Of a DNA stretch of 27,202 nt, positions 1 through 7,284 are shown in pieces. The DNA comes from an uncultured Acetatifactor sp. (GTDB lineage Bacteria; Bacillota; Clostridia; Lachnospirales; Lachnospiraceae), in contig CAJTPH010000013.1 of the NCBI GenBank assembly GCA_910578215.1, forward strand, positions 61,598 through 88,799, written 5' to 3'. The notes below the pieces were generated by a model, which saw nothing but the letters and a program-made list of their open reading frames with translations, made no database searches and had not been told where the DNA came from. Made by a program: the position numbers and the translations under genes. Each line of letters opens with the position of its first letter. Positions within the stretch are counted from its first letter, which is position 1.

Positions 1-10
1 TTGTTGCAAA

Positions 11-55
11 GGCCGCAAATCAAGGATTTTCCAGTAAAATCAATGGTTTGCGGCC
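11..55. other. Long imperfect hairpin at left edge
   Basis: A 9-bp perfect inverted repeat (GGCCGCAAA at 11-19, TTTGCGGCC at 47-55) extends inward by three more pairs, one a G-T wobble. After a two-base mismatch a second stem follows: GATTTT at 25-30 pairs with AAAATC at 36-41 around a 5-base loop. It lies beyond the endolysin, the last gene of the late operon, so a transcription end point is plausible. However, neither strand has a clean U-run after the stem. It could equally be a structured RNA or part of an attachment region. The structure is seen directly; the function is unknown. Confidence 0.5.
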
Positions 56-116
56 CTTGCTTTGCGCTTAATTTATTAATTATAATAATGAAATATTAGT
101 TAAATTTATAAGATTT

Positions 117-140
117 TTTGTCATGAAATTTGTCATGAAA
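117..140. repeat. Two perfect 12-bp tandem repeats after the endolysin gene
   Basis: TTTGTCATGAAA occurs twice head to tail (117-128 and 129-140), one base from the endolysin stop codon. The core resembles the TTTGTCACGAA that begins the repeat array after the ArpU-like gene near 25216, but in the opposite orientation. The flanking 61-116 is very AT-rich and contains TATAAT-like hexamers on both strands without good -35 partners. A regulator binding site is possible but unproven. Confidence 0.5.
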
Positions 141-141
141 G

Positions 142-933
142 CTACTTTGAAATTTCCAGTTTCCACCCCACAACAATATGCCCCGGAGTAATTCGGGGGT
201 ACTTGCCCCTGTTGCCTGCCACAATCTTGTCCACCGTGGTGCCATACTTCTTTGCGATCGCGTATAAGGTGTCCCCCTTTTTGACCACATGGCTGACAGG
301 CACACCCTCTGCCTGGGAAGGACCTGCACCCTCCGGCTTATTCTGCGCCGCTCCTGCTCCTGGACCAGCCACACCGCCTGCCCCCTGTGCATAAGATATG
401 TACGGCAGCTTTCCATGCTTCTGCCACCTGCGCGAGTTATATCCAGATACCTGCCCCATATTCTGCACCGAGGTGATCTGTACACAGTTTCTAAAGGACG
501 GCGTACATTCCACCGCAAGCCCATCCCCTATGTAGACCCCGATATGTCCCGGGAGCCAGACCGCCTCTCCCACCTCCAGCCTGCAGAAATCCGTTGAGAC
601 ATCCCGACATTTTTTTATCATGGTATCGGCGTTTATATCCGGCACCCCGTTGGATGCATATTTTGCGCCTCCGTAGTTTTGCCCGGTATCCCCGCGCCAG
701 CCCCAAAGCACACCCTTGATCAGACATACGCAGTCAAATCCAAACGTATCCCCGGATGCCGCACGAATCATCGCCGTGCGGTCCGTGCGCCGATTATAAG
801 AGTGATTATTGCAATAACGCTGCTTGTTAGCTGCATTCATGGGAGCGCCAAAACACCCCATAACATAAAGCGTCTTATAATTCATGGCTATATTTTTTAA
901 AACATCTGCCAATTCCACATTTGTGCTGATCAT
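142..933 (-). CDS. Endolysin, NlpC/P60-type peptidase with C-terminal LysM
   Basis: A 263-aa peptidoglycan hydrolase that would cleave stem peptides of the host wall after holin release. The N-terminal two thirds looks like an NlpC/P60 (C40) cysteine peptidase: FDCVC near residue 68 supplies the candidate nucleophile Cys and PGHIGVYIG near residue 130 the His. A Gly/Ala/Pro-rich linker (about 180-212) leads to one LysM repeat (about 214-261, starting HVVKKGDTLYAIAKKY) for wall binding. A longer reading to 978 is open, but the ATG at 931-933 has a strong AGGAGG nine bases upstream, and the longer form would overlap the holin end, so I chose 933. There is no signal peptide, as expected for a holin-dependent lysin. 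It is the last gene of the late operon. The family call is firm; bond specificity is inferred. Confidence 0.9.
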   Translation of the reverse strand: MISTNVELADVLKNIAMNYKTLYVMGCFGAPMNAANKQRYCNNHSYNRRTDRTAMIRAASGDTFGFDCVCLIKGVLWGWRGDTGQNYGGAKYASNGVPDINADTMIKKCRDVSTDFCRLEVGEAVWLPGHIGVYIGDGLAVECTPSFRNCVQITSVQNMGQVSGYNSRRWQKHGKLPYISYAQGAGGVAGPGAGAAQNKPEGAGPSQAEGVPVSHVVKKGDTLYAIAKKYGTTVDKIVAGNRGKYPRITPGHIVVGWKLEISK

Positions 934-961
934 TACAAAGATCCTCCTGCATTTCTTTTTA

Positions 962-1387
962 TCAATCTTTTTCTTCACTTTCTGCCTTTTTCTTCAAAAC
1001 CTCAATCGCCTTGACGATAACCGAAGGGACAGGCACACCCATCAGCCCCGCATTTTCAATAATGGAAATTGTTTCATTCGCAATGAAGGCAATCACAACC
1101 GCATCACGAATGAAATTTGAACCCATTACCACATCAAGGCGGCAAGCTACCAGCACCACAAGAAGGGTTACCCCCTTACGGCAAAGCCCTTTCCATCCGG
1201 CACGGCTTTCAAGTGTTCCATCCGCTGTTTTTTCGCTTGCATGGAACACCCCGGCAACAATTAGCCCGGTCAGGTAATCAATACCCATGAAGATCATCAA
1301 CGTGACCAAAGCCGCATCCCACCCCCCAAACAGTGAGGCAACAACACCTCCCACAATTCCGATTCCAGTACAAATTCCTTCTTTCAT
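962..1387 (-). CDS. Holin, toxin-secretion/phage-lysis family
   Basis: A 141-aa membrane protein of the Phage_holin_4 (TcdE/UviB-like) family, which forms inner-membrane lesions that let the endolysin reach the wall. Hydrophobic segments lie at about 5-20, 25-48, 72-88 and 95-113. The family-typical GWKGLCRKG stretch precedes the third segment, and the tail is short and charged (KKKAESEEKD). The ATG is preceded by AAGGAAGG. It lies 28 bp upstream of the endolysin, the usual holin-lysin pairing. No second start or antiholin is obvious. Confidence 0.88.
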   Translation of the reverse strand: MKEGICTGIGIVGGVVASLFGGWDAALVTLMIFMGIDYLTGLIVAGVFHASEKTADGTLESRAGWKGLCRKGVTLLVVLVACRLDVVMGSNFIRDAVVIAFIANETISIIENAGLMGVPVPSVIVKAIEVLKKKAESEEKD

Positions 1388-1420
1388 AACCTTACCTTCC
1401 TTTCGTTTTTATTTATAAGC

Positions 1421-1465
1421 AAAACCCCTATACAGGGCTTTGTATCAGCCCCATATAAGGGTTTT
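1421..1465. terminator. Imperfect hairpin with A- and T-tracts, possible bidirectional terminator
   Basis: AAAACCC at 1421-1427 pairs with GGGTTTT at 1459-1465. Inside, TATA pairs with TATA and GGGC with GCCC, separated by small mismatches, around a loop of about 9 bases. The A-tract on one side and T-tract on the other give a U-run on either strand. It sits between tail fibre and holin in a 214-bp non-coding stretch (1388-1601). It may reduce or time transcription into the lysis genes. The rest of that stretch is AT-rich and I see no convincing gene in it. Confidence 0.5.
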
Positions 1466-1601
1466 GAACTTATCATGTAAAATTTAACATACTATCTAAT
1501 ATAAGAGACCATTCAAAATGACCTATCTCTCAGTACTTTAAGCTTAATCTTTATTGGCCTCCCATGAATGTTATTCTTATCGCATATATTCTTTAATGTT
1601 T

Positions 1602-2651
1602 TCAAAGATTTTCCACAAGCGTTGAAAAGCCTCCACCCGTTATTGGATAATCAAATCCGGTGAAAGTTGAGGAGCTTTCACCGGTCCTGGAAAAAAACCT
1701 CAAAGCCCCAGTGTTGGAAGAAATAGCACTGATCCATCCATAGATTAAACCTATAAATTTTTGATTTGACGGTGCAGAAAACACAACCGGTATTGCTACC
1801 ATGATATTATCCTGTTCCGAGTCAGCTATATATGTATATGTTTGTTTACCATCCTGTGAAGTTGTGTGTGATTGCAATGTCAGATTATAAGTCCCCACCG
1901 TTATAGTTTTATTTATCGTCAGGGTGACTTTTTTTAAATTAATACTGGCGCCTGCTCCTTCTAAACTACTAATTCTATTAGATAAATTTTCTATATCCAT
2001 TCCCACAGCTTGAGCATCCGCCACATAAGCATGTGTAGTATCTGAAGCAGGGCACGCTGAAAAATCATCTGTTACAACCGAAAGCAGCCTTGTCGTTGTG
2101 CTGTCATCCACTAACCATAGATTTTCTGGTACGTTGTCTGATGCACCCGCCTCAAGGTCATCAATCTGCCTTTGCAGCTCCTGAATATCCCTGACCGTAG
2201 CGACGGCAGCCGCATCCACCTCAAGGGAAACGTTCTCCGCATTGCCCACCGTGGTTACCAGCTGCACATACGCACCGGAAACGGTAATTCCGTTATATGC
2301 GGGCAAATAGCAATTACCGGAAGTTTCCCTTGTCACGGCATAGAGAATTTCACCCGCATCAGGATCGACCGCATACAAGCCCAACGCCTTCATGTAATAC
2401 CCCGCCGTCAGTTCGGTATTGGTGAAGGCGGCTTCAACCCTGACCGCAACCTCGTTTGTACGGGTTATTTTGGAAACCAAACTCGTCTGTTCCACATCGG
2501 AAAGAGATGTAAGCCCCTCCAGCTGTTCATCCTCATATGTAGCGCTGGAAGCTGAAATTTTAGTAAATTCAACAGTTCCGCTTCCCTCAATCATTTTGGC
2601 CAACAATGCCTGCCCTTTGCTGGTAATGACTAACTTTGAAAATTTCGCCAT
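1602..2651 (-). CDS. Tail fibre, DUF3751/tail-collar-fibre N-terminus
   Basis: A 349-aa putative receptor-binding fibre. Residues 1-150 resemble the conserved N-terminal attachment domain of phage tail fibres (opening FSKLVITSKGQALLAKMIEG), which docks on the baseplate. Short coiled-coil stretches at about 153-168 (RDIQELQRQIDDLEAG) and 218-232 fit a trimeric shaft. The C-terminal 120 residues are beta-rich, Ser/Thr-rich and unrecognised, as expected for a variable host-binding tip. The DNA for the C-terminal half (1602 to about 2130) is visibly more AT-rich than that for the N-terminal half, which suggests domain exchange. The start is supported by GAGGAG upstream. The gene follows XkdU, the normal position for an XkdV-like fibre. 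Confidence 0.78.
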   Translation of the reverse strand: MAKFSKLVITSKGQALLAKMIEGSGTVEFTKISASSATYEDEQLEGLTSLSDVEQTSLVSKITRTNEVAVRVEAAFTNTELTAGYYMKALGLYAVDPDAGEILYAVTRETSGNCYLPAYNGITVSGAYVQLVTTVGNAENVSLEVDAAAVATVRDIQELQRQIDDLEAGASDNVPENLWLVDDSTTTRLLSVVTDDFSACPASDTTHAYVADAQAVGMDIENLSNRISSLEGAGASINLKKVTLTINKTITVGTYNLTLQSHTTSQDGKQTYTYIADSEQDNIMVAIPVVFSAPSNQKFIGLIYGWISAISSNTGALRFFSRTGESSSTFTGFDYPITGGGFSTLVENL

Positions 2652-2673
2652 ATTCTGTTAATTCTCCTCATAA

Positions 2674-3291
2674 TTATTTTACTTCTATAAATTCAGAAAA
2701 AACCACCCCTGAACCAACTACGTTTTTTCCGTCTATACTGATCACTTCATTGAAATCGTTAGGAATGAAGAACATTTCCACCGAGCACACTCCCCCTGCA
2801 GCATAAACAACTCCATTTGCATTGCAGGGGATTTTATTTTTTGGATTCACAATCATATTGCAGGGTAGAATTGACCCAATAATCCGCTCCAATTCTTCTA
2901 CCTGACCGAATAATTCCAGTTGAACCTCCAGATCAATCCGGTAAAAATCAAATTGTTTGGTGATGGAGAAGTTATTTTCACCGCACAAAACCATCAGTTT
3001 CTGAAGCAGCATCCGCCATGTATAAGGCAACTTTGTGAGCCACCTGGACTGCACCCTTGACCGTCTGCTCTCCAGCGTATCATCACGGGAAGGGAGAATG
3101 TCTAATATTTTTTCAAACCTTGAAATGCCGTATTCGTCAGCCGTTGCTATAAACTCATTTTTTAAAGCCCTGTCTGCCGCTTCCCAGACAAGGACAAATT
3201 CCGGGTTTTCCGCCGTCAGGGCAATATTAATTTCCTTATATTCCGCTAAAAATGGCGGAAGGTATGAAACAAGGTCAGCCTCTCTGATCAT
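2674..3291 (-). CDS. xkdU: Baseplate/tail protein XkdU-like (DUF2313, Mu gp48-like)
   Basis: A 205-aa protein of the YmfQ/XkdU family, which joins the baseplate wedge to the fibre. Family features are the opening with SYLPPFLAEYKEI, the central LPSRDDTLESRRSRVQSRW segment with the characteristic arginine run, and a C-terminal beta domain. The ATG overlaps the stop of the XkdT-like gene by 4 nt (ATGA), indicating translational coupling. Order and size match PBSX. I see nothing abnormal. Confidence 0.87.
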   Translation of the reverse strand: MIREADLVSYLPPFLAEYKEINIALTAENPEFVLVWEAADRALKNEFIATADEYGISRFEKILDILPSRDDTLESRRSRVQSRWLTKLPYTWRMLLQKLMVLCGENNFSITKQFDFYRIDLEVQLELFGQVEELERIIGSILPCNMIVNPKNKIPCNANGVVYAAGGVCSVEMFFIPNDFNEVISIDGKNVVGSGVVFSEFIEVK

Positions 3292-4487
3292 CCGCTTACA
3301 CCCCCAAGCACAGGGATATCATATTTCCCAAGGGGCAAATTATCCCTTGACCCATTGACTGAGGTATTCTGGACGTCAATTATCCCGGGGACACTTAAAA
3401 GCCGTGTATCAATCTGGCTGATTCTCACAATCAGATATAGTGTATCAGCCCACTCCTTCCTCAATTCCAGAAGATATGCGGAAACGGCTTCTTCAAGGGA
3501 ACCCTGGAGGTTCCCCCATCCATACCCTGGTTCAAAGGTCAGGGTCGTCTTAACGGTGATCTCTTTTACCCTTGCACCCTCTACCTTCACCACATGGCCA
3601 ATAGGCGCAATCCCATACCCTTCCCCGGCATTGACCTCCGGGTCTATAGCTGTCTGGACTTCCTGGACAAGGGCATCCGAGGCCGGCCCGAATTCCGAAT
3701 TAATGACCGTCAAAAGAACCGTCCCCCCGGTTGTCAGTTTCTTCTGCTTGGCGGCATGAAAAACGGAATCCAGCCAGCTCCGGACTTCCCCTGTCAGCGT
3801 CTCCCTGATCCCGCCATACCAGGTTTCAACACTTTCTTTTGGGAGCATGTCAGCCGGGGAAACATCCGCATTCCATATCCTTGTGACCTTTGTCCGGCCA
3901 ACGCCCGGGATGGCATTTGTTTTTTCAAGGTAATCCTGGACATTCCCGCCAAAAGCTTTTTCCTTGAAAGAATCAAAATAACGGGCCCGCAAGTCTTCCG
4001 TCCCTTCCTCGTCTTCCCCGGGAATCAGGATTTCGGTCAGTTCTGCGGCCTGCAGCCCATTTATATACTCTATTGGTATCATTGTGCCGAAAAACTGATT
4101 CCCTATCTTCCCGGCCGTTTCACATTCGACCTGGTATTCCCCCTCCGAAATTTTTCCCGTCACGACATAATTTATATCACCGATATTAAATCTCTGTCCG
4201 GTCACGTTTATTGTTGATGGAACAAACACCCCCTTCAATACCGCGTGTGTCGCCTCATACGGATATATCCCCCTTTCCTTACAGCGCAGAACCAGAAACT
4301 CCCTTGAAGCCGAATCCCCATAGGCTTCTTTTAAAATCGCATCCAGTTCAATATACAGGATTTGAAGCTCGATCGCGGTGGGCGAATGCGTATCCCAGAT
4401 AACAGAACCCTCCCGCTTGTCAAATTTGCCAGGCACACGGCTAAGCATCCTTTCAAGAAGCACTTCATAAGTGGTATCCTCATACAT
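3288..4487 (-). CDS. xkdT: Baseplate J-like protein XkdT
   Basis: A 399-aa baseplate wedge protein of the Baseplate_J family (P2 gpJ, PBSX XkdT). The N-terminal segment (about 1-75, YEVLLERMLSRVPGKFDKREGS) and the central IPGEDEEGTEDLRARYFDSF motif near 170-190 are typical. The start ATG shares one base with the TAA of the XkdS-like gene, and the end overlaps XkdU by 4 nt. It is expected to polymerise around the hub and connect to the fibres. Length and position match PBSX-type tails. Confidence 0.93.
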   Translation of the reverse strand: MYEDTTYEVLLERMLSRVPGKFDKREGSVIWDTHSPTAIELQILYIELDAILKEAYGDSASREFLVLRCKERGIYPYEATHAVLKGVFVPSTINVTGQRFNIGDINYVVTGKISEGEYQVECETAGKIGNQFFGTMIPIEYINGLQAAELTEILIPGEDEEGTEDLRARYFDSFKEKAFGGNVQDYLEKTNAIPGVGRTKVTRIWNADVSPADMLPKESVETWYGGIRETLTGEVRSWLDSVFHAAKQKKLTTGGTVLLTVINSEFGPASDALVQEVQTAIDPEVNAGEGYGIAPIGHVVKVEGARVKEITVKTTLTFEPGYGWGNLQGSLEEAVSAYLLELRKEWADTLYLIVRISQIDTRLLSVPGIIDVQNTSVNGSRDNLPLGKYDIPVLGGVSG

Positions 4488-4891
4488 TAAAAATTTACCT
4501 CCCTTTCCGCCTGCACATCCCCGAAGGCGGTATGTGCTGTAAACGCCACATGGACAACACCTTTCCGCGGGAAGTCAAATTCAAAATTATCAACACTCCC
4601 TATCCTGTCATCCCAAAGCAGAGCCTCGGAAATCCGGCGCCTTAGTTCCGGGCATACAAAAGTCACAGGCTCACCAAAGAGATCCTGCAGTTCAATGCCA
4701 TAATTCCAGCTATACATGATATACTGATAGCGCTCTGTCATGATAATCTTAAAAATAGCCTGCTTTACCGCCTCCAGCCCGTCAGCATACCCGCGGACAA
4801 GGTTTTCATTTGTCTGCATCTTGTAAGTAAAACTCGGCTGTTCCTCAATACCAAAATCTTTATCCAAAAAACCAGCTGTTGAAGGAATCAT
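4487..4891 (-). CDS. xkdS: Baseplate wedge protein XkdS-like (DUF2634, gp25-like)
   Basis: A 134-aa gp25/gpW-like baseplate wedge protein. It has the DUF2634 pattern: an N-terminal strand, a helix with GLEAVKQAIFKIIMTERYQYIMYSWNYG near residues 38-65, then an LFGEPV turn and C-terminal beta strands. The start overlaps the previous stop by 4 nt (ATGA). In contractile tails this protein sits at the tail tube/sheath-baseplate junction and primes sheath assembly. Confidence 0.9.
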   Translation of the reverse strand: MIPSTAGFLDKDFGIEEQPSFTYKMQTNENLVRGYADGLEAVKQAIFKIIMTERYQYIMYSWNYGIELQDLFGEPVTFVCPELRRRISEALLWDDRIGSVDNFEFDFPRKGVVHVAFTAHTAFGDVQAEREVNF

Positions 4892-5289
4892 GGCATGGCC
4901 CCTATCCGGTCAACCACAATATATTTCTGGCCTTCCTGCTGCCGGATAATTATGACCTCATCGCCTGTTTTAAGGGCATTATGTATAATAGCCTGTTTCT
5001 GCCCCATAATATGGTGTCTGTGCTGCCCATCGGCTGTTCCCCCTATGTCGCCCCCGCTGTTTTCGGTTTCCCAGTTTACGCTTATTGTTGTGGCATATTC
5101 CGTGACATTCCTCGTCAAAATAAGCTGCTGTTCACCAAGCTCCATCTTCTGCTCAACATTTATTTTTAAAGGTACCTCTGAGACAACTTTGCCAAAGTAC
5201 ACATTTACAGGCTTCCCCGCCCCCACTGCTTCCACAGCCGCCTTTTTTATGGCTTCCACCAGCCCACTTGCATCAGCCAACAAACTCAC
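4888..5289 (-). CDS. xkdR: Tail protein XkdR-like (DUF2577)
   Basis: A 133-aa protein matching the DUF2577 family between hub and wedge genes in PBSX-like tails. It has an N-terminal helix, then an OB-like beta domain with a Gly-rich loop (GGDIGGTADGQHRHH, about 80-94) and a final strand (EGQKYIVVDRIG). The longest reading starts at GTG 5287-5289, overlapping the hub gene by 17 nt. The GAGGGGG sequence touches that GTG, so the TTG at 5281-5283 is a better-spaced start. Its role is structural at the baseplate centre; the precise function is unknown. Confidence 0.85.
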   Translation of the reverse strand: MSLLADASGLVEAIKKAAVEAVGAGKPVNVYFGKVVSEVPLKINVEQKMELGEQQLILTRNVTEYATTISVNWETENSGGDIGGTADGQHRHHIMGQKQAIIHNALKTGDEVIIIRQQEGQKYIVVDRIGAMP

Positions 5290-6253
5290 CCCCTCGCAAG
5301 GTTAAATCCATCCAGTGTTCACTTTCCCTGTATGTGTGCCTGCAGCTCTCCACAAGCATGAAATTCCGCAGTTTCATATCCCCAAGGTTAAGGTTTACAA
5401 CAATCATGCTGCCAGCACGCACCCGGTTATCTCCCAAAACATTGGCCAGCTTTAGGGTGCGGGCCTTCTTGTTGTACAGTTTCAGTAGCGCGTCAACCTT
5501 CGCCTGACCGTTCTCCCCTTTTTTCAGGGTATCAAAATACTGCAGGATGCCCCACTTGTTAATATTCCCGGAATCCTGCGCGATATAGACTTCCCTGTGC
5601 CCGGTTTCCTCATTATCATATGCCAGCTTGATCTTATTAAACGTGTTATCCTCAATGGATGACGTGTAATCAAAAGTTTCGCATGTTTCTTCATCCACCA
5701 TCAGGCATGCCCCCCGATTCCCTACCACCATTGAAGCTAAGCTCTTTAATGCCAGTTTCCCGAAGTCATCATACAGCACGAACATCTCCCCTGTATTCAT
5801 CAGGGTCAGGTCAAGGGCGTTCTGCACCATCTCCAAAAGGGAAGTGTTTTCCTCCACCCTCGACCCAATGACGTACCTGGTATTTTCCAGGAGCCCGACA
5901 TTAAGCTTATAGTCGGCGGCAATCATTTTTAAAAGCTGGTCTGCCGTCTTTCCCTCATAAACTATGGTATCCTTATTTTTCAGGTACCGAAGCTGGTCAT
6001 ATGCGGTAACGGTGATGATCTGTTCCTTTGACCTCTGCTGTTTAAACACAAAGCCAAAAAAGATATTCTCGCCGTTTTCCTTCATCCTGACCGCGCTCCC
6101 CTCCGAAAAGTCCAGCACATCATCCGCCAGCACGTTGAAAGTCAGCTTCCCGGGGGTGCCTTTCCTTTCCGTAGTCCATGCAATCCCTTCCTCCACCGCC
6201 GGGATGTGTGCTTTCGTTCCAGATTCATCCCCGATTAAAAGCTCTACGCCCAT
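5273..6253 (-). CDS. xkdQ: Baseplate hub protein XkdQ-like
   Basis: A 326-aa hub of the XkdQ/late-control-D-like type that forms the central ring at the tail tip and continues the tube. Family features include an early GTPGKLTFNVL strand, FFGFVFKQQRSKEQIITVTAYDQLRYLKNK near 68-98, a LysM-like DQLLKMIAADYKL segment, and the LGDNRVRAGSMIVV strand near the C-terminus. A longer reading to 6346 is open, but the ATG at 6251-6253 has AGGAGG eight bases upstream, and the longer form would run through the hairpin at 6284-6313. The gene is separated from the LysM protein by an inserted moron, whereas the two are adjacent in PBSX. Confidence 0.9.
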   Translation of the reverse strand: MGVELLIGDESGTKAHIPAVEEGIAWTTERKGTPGKLTFNVLADDVLDFSEGSAVRMKENGENIFFGFVFKQQRSKEQIITVTAYDQLRYLKNKDTIVYEGKTADQLLKMIAADYKLNVGLLENTRYVIGSRVEENTSLLEMVQNALDLTLMNTGEMFVLYDDFGKLALKSLASMVVGNRGACLMVDEETCETFDYTSSIEDNTFNKIKLAYDNEETGHREVYIAQDSGNINKWGILQYFDTLKKGENGQAKVDALLKLYNKKARTLKLANVLGDNRVRAGSMIVVNLNLGDMKLRNFMLVESCRHTYRESEHWMDLTLRGGEFVG

Positions 6254-6277
6254 CAGATATACCTCCTGATTTTTTGT

Positions 6278-6320
6278 ATAAAAAGAACGCCCCGCCAGCC
6301 GGAAGGACGCTCTGATTATT
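6278..6320 (-). terminator. Structured repeat element, copy 1 (terminator-like hairpin)
   Basis: On the minus strand AGAGCGTCC (6313-6305) pairs with GGGGCGTTCT (6293-6284), and the T-rich TTTTTAT follows. The loop contains a small CCG/TGG inner stem. The same element, with one loop indel and several substitutions, lies at 11448-11491. Stem positions that differ keep pairing in both copies. It lies after the moron genes at 6334-7216 and about 30 bp before the hub gene start, so it probably ends the moron transcript. Confidence 0.65.
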
Positions 6321-6333
6321 GTGTTATGCAGTT

Positions 6334-6462
6334 TTACTCTGCGCAAAAACCTAATACCTTCAGATCAATAACAGTAATCACTTTTCTCATAAATGCTTTT
6401 ACCGTTTCAGGGGCATTCTCCAAAGTTTTGCGCTTCCACTCCTCATATGCCTTAACATCCAT
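6334..6462 (-). CDS. Small hypothetical protein of the moron unit (42 aa)
   Basis: A 42-aa ORF starting ATG GAT GTT and ending GCA GAG TAA. Its ATG overlaps the last codons of the membrane protein gene by 11 nt. A GGAAG lies about 11 bases upstream. The product begins MDVKAYEEWKRKTLENAPE and ends in a hydrophobic helix-forming stretch (VITVIDLKVLGFCAE); it has no recognised family. It fills the space between the membrane protein and the terminator-like element, and coupling makes translation plausible. It could be chance. Confidence 0.5.
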   Translation of the reverse strand: MDVKAYEEWKRKTLENAPETVKAFMRKVITVIDLKVLGFCAE

Positions 6463-7216
6463 CCTGCGGCACTTCCGCCTCCTCCTGCATAGCTCTAGGA
6501 AGCACAGGCTGTTGTGCCATACTGCTCAAATCTACCCTGTTAATCCGCTGGCTAATCTTAGGGCGTAAGGAATCAACCAGCCTGGAGCAGACTTGCGTAT
6601 TTGCAACCTCATCCTTCAGCAAAAATGTTTTATTGTTCCCCTGGGCATCCTCATAAGTAATAATCGCATAGCATTTTACATTCCTCTTTGTTTTTGTCTT
6701 TGGCGCGGAGCCTACTATTGCGCCTACCATACCAAACGCCGCAGCCCCCGCCATGCCCCTCACCAAGCTGCTTTTCAGGTACTGTGTCTCATTGACGTCA
6801 AGCTGAAAATCCACATTCCTGATTTTGCCAATGCTTAAAACATATTCACTCCCCCCACAGTTTACTGCAACTGCTGTTGGGGTTAAAACGACAGATGCCT
6901 TACAGTTTTCCGGCGCAGGCAGGCCGCCCACATGGATCAGGGGACTGTATCTGCTTATCCCGTCCTGTTTATCCTTTTTCCTCTGAATTTTTGACTGCTT
7001 TGAAATCCTGCCCGTTATCAGTATCATCCTGACAGACACTATCACAAGCGCAATTAGAAAACTTAAACTGGCCGAAACTCCTATAACATTGCCGATACTT
7101 TGCCCTGACTTATTAATCAATGCAAAAATTACCCCCAAAACCACCGTTGAAATCATCCACGCTAAAACAAACGTCCCACATCCCGCCGTATTCTTTTGTT
7201 GGTTCATTTTAACCAT
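6452..7216 (-). CDS. Membrane protein with PH-like domain, probable moron
   Basis: A 254-aa protein not belonging to the tail machinery. Two membrane segments (about 14-36 and 42-68) are followed by a basic RISKQSKIQRKKDK linker facing the cytoplasm. The domain at 90-222 resembles bacterial PH/GRAM-like folds: a GLPAPE start, alternating strands, and a glycine-zipper insertion GMAGAAAFGMVGAIVGS at 154-170. The gene interrupts the otherwise conserved XkdP-XkdQ order and has its own promoter at 7241-7269. Starts at ATG 7214-7216 or 7205-7207 are both possible; GAGAGG lies 3 or 12 bases upstream respectively. A role in lysogeny, such as superinfection exclusion or envelope modification, is inference from context only. 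Confidence 0.72.
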   Translation of the reverse strand: MVKMNQQKNTAGCGTFVLAWMISTVVLGVIFALINKSGQSIGNVIGVSASLSFLIALVIVSVRMILITGRISKQSKIQRKKDKQDGISRYSPLIHVGGLPAPENCKASVVLTPTAVAVNCGGSEYVLSIGKIRNVDFQLDVNETQYLKSSLVRGMAGAAAFGMVGAIVGSAPKTKTKRNVKCYAIITYEDAQGNNKTFLLKDEVANTQVCSRLVDSLRPKISQRINRVDLSSMAQQPVLPRAMQEEAEVPQDGC

Positions 7217-7240
7217 CCGCCTCTCGTATAATCTGTCTTA

Positions 7241-7269
7241 ATTATACTACAGGCGCATTCATTTCACAA
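7241..7269 (-). promoter_or_regulatory. Sigma-A-type promoter for the moron
   Basis: On the minus strand TTGTGA (7269-7264), a 17-bp spacer and a perfect TATAAT (7246-7241) precede the membrane protein start by about 25 bp. Four of six -35 bases match consensus. A housekeeping promoter inside a phage late operon is the signature of a moron expressed in the lysogen. Confidence 0.75.
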
Positions 7270-7284
7270 CATCTTTATGCGTCC

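Noticed and set aside
81..86. TATAAT on the plus strand near the left edge as a promoter
   Set aside because: The best -35 partner (TTGCTT, 18 bp upstream) matches only three bases, and transcription would run antisense into the endolysin. The region is simply AT-rich.
96..524. 142-codon minus-strand open frame in the endolysin region
   Set aside because: It overlaps the endolysin in another frame, is Arg/Trp-rich, and has no family features.
1466..1601. Possible short gene after the tail fibre (GGGAGG followed by a short frame near 1540-1555)
   Set aside because: No standard start codon follows the ribosome-site-like sequence and the frame closes after about a dozen codons. It could be a decayed remnant but cannot be supported as a gene.
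1602..2651. Diversity-generating retroelement target in the tail fibre
   Set aside because: No reverse transcriptase, template repeat or adenine-rich variable repeat is visible in this window. The composition change is better explained by domain exchange.
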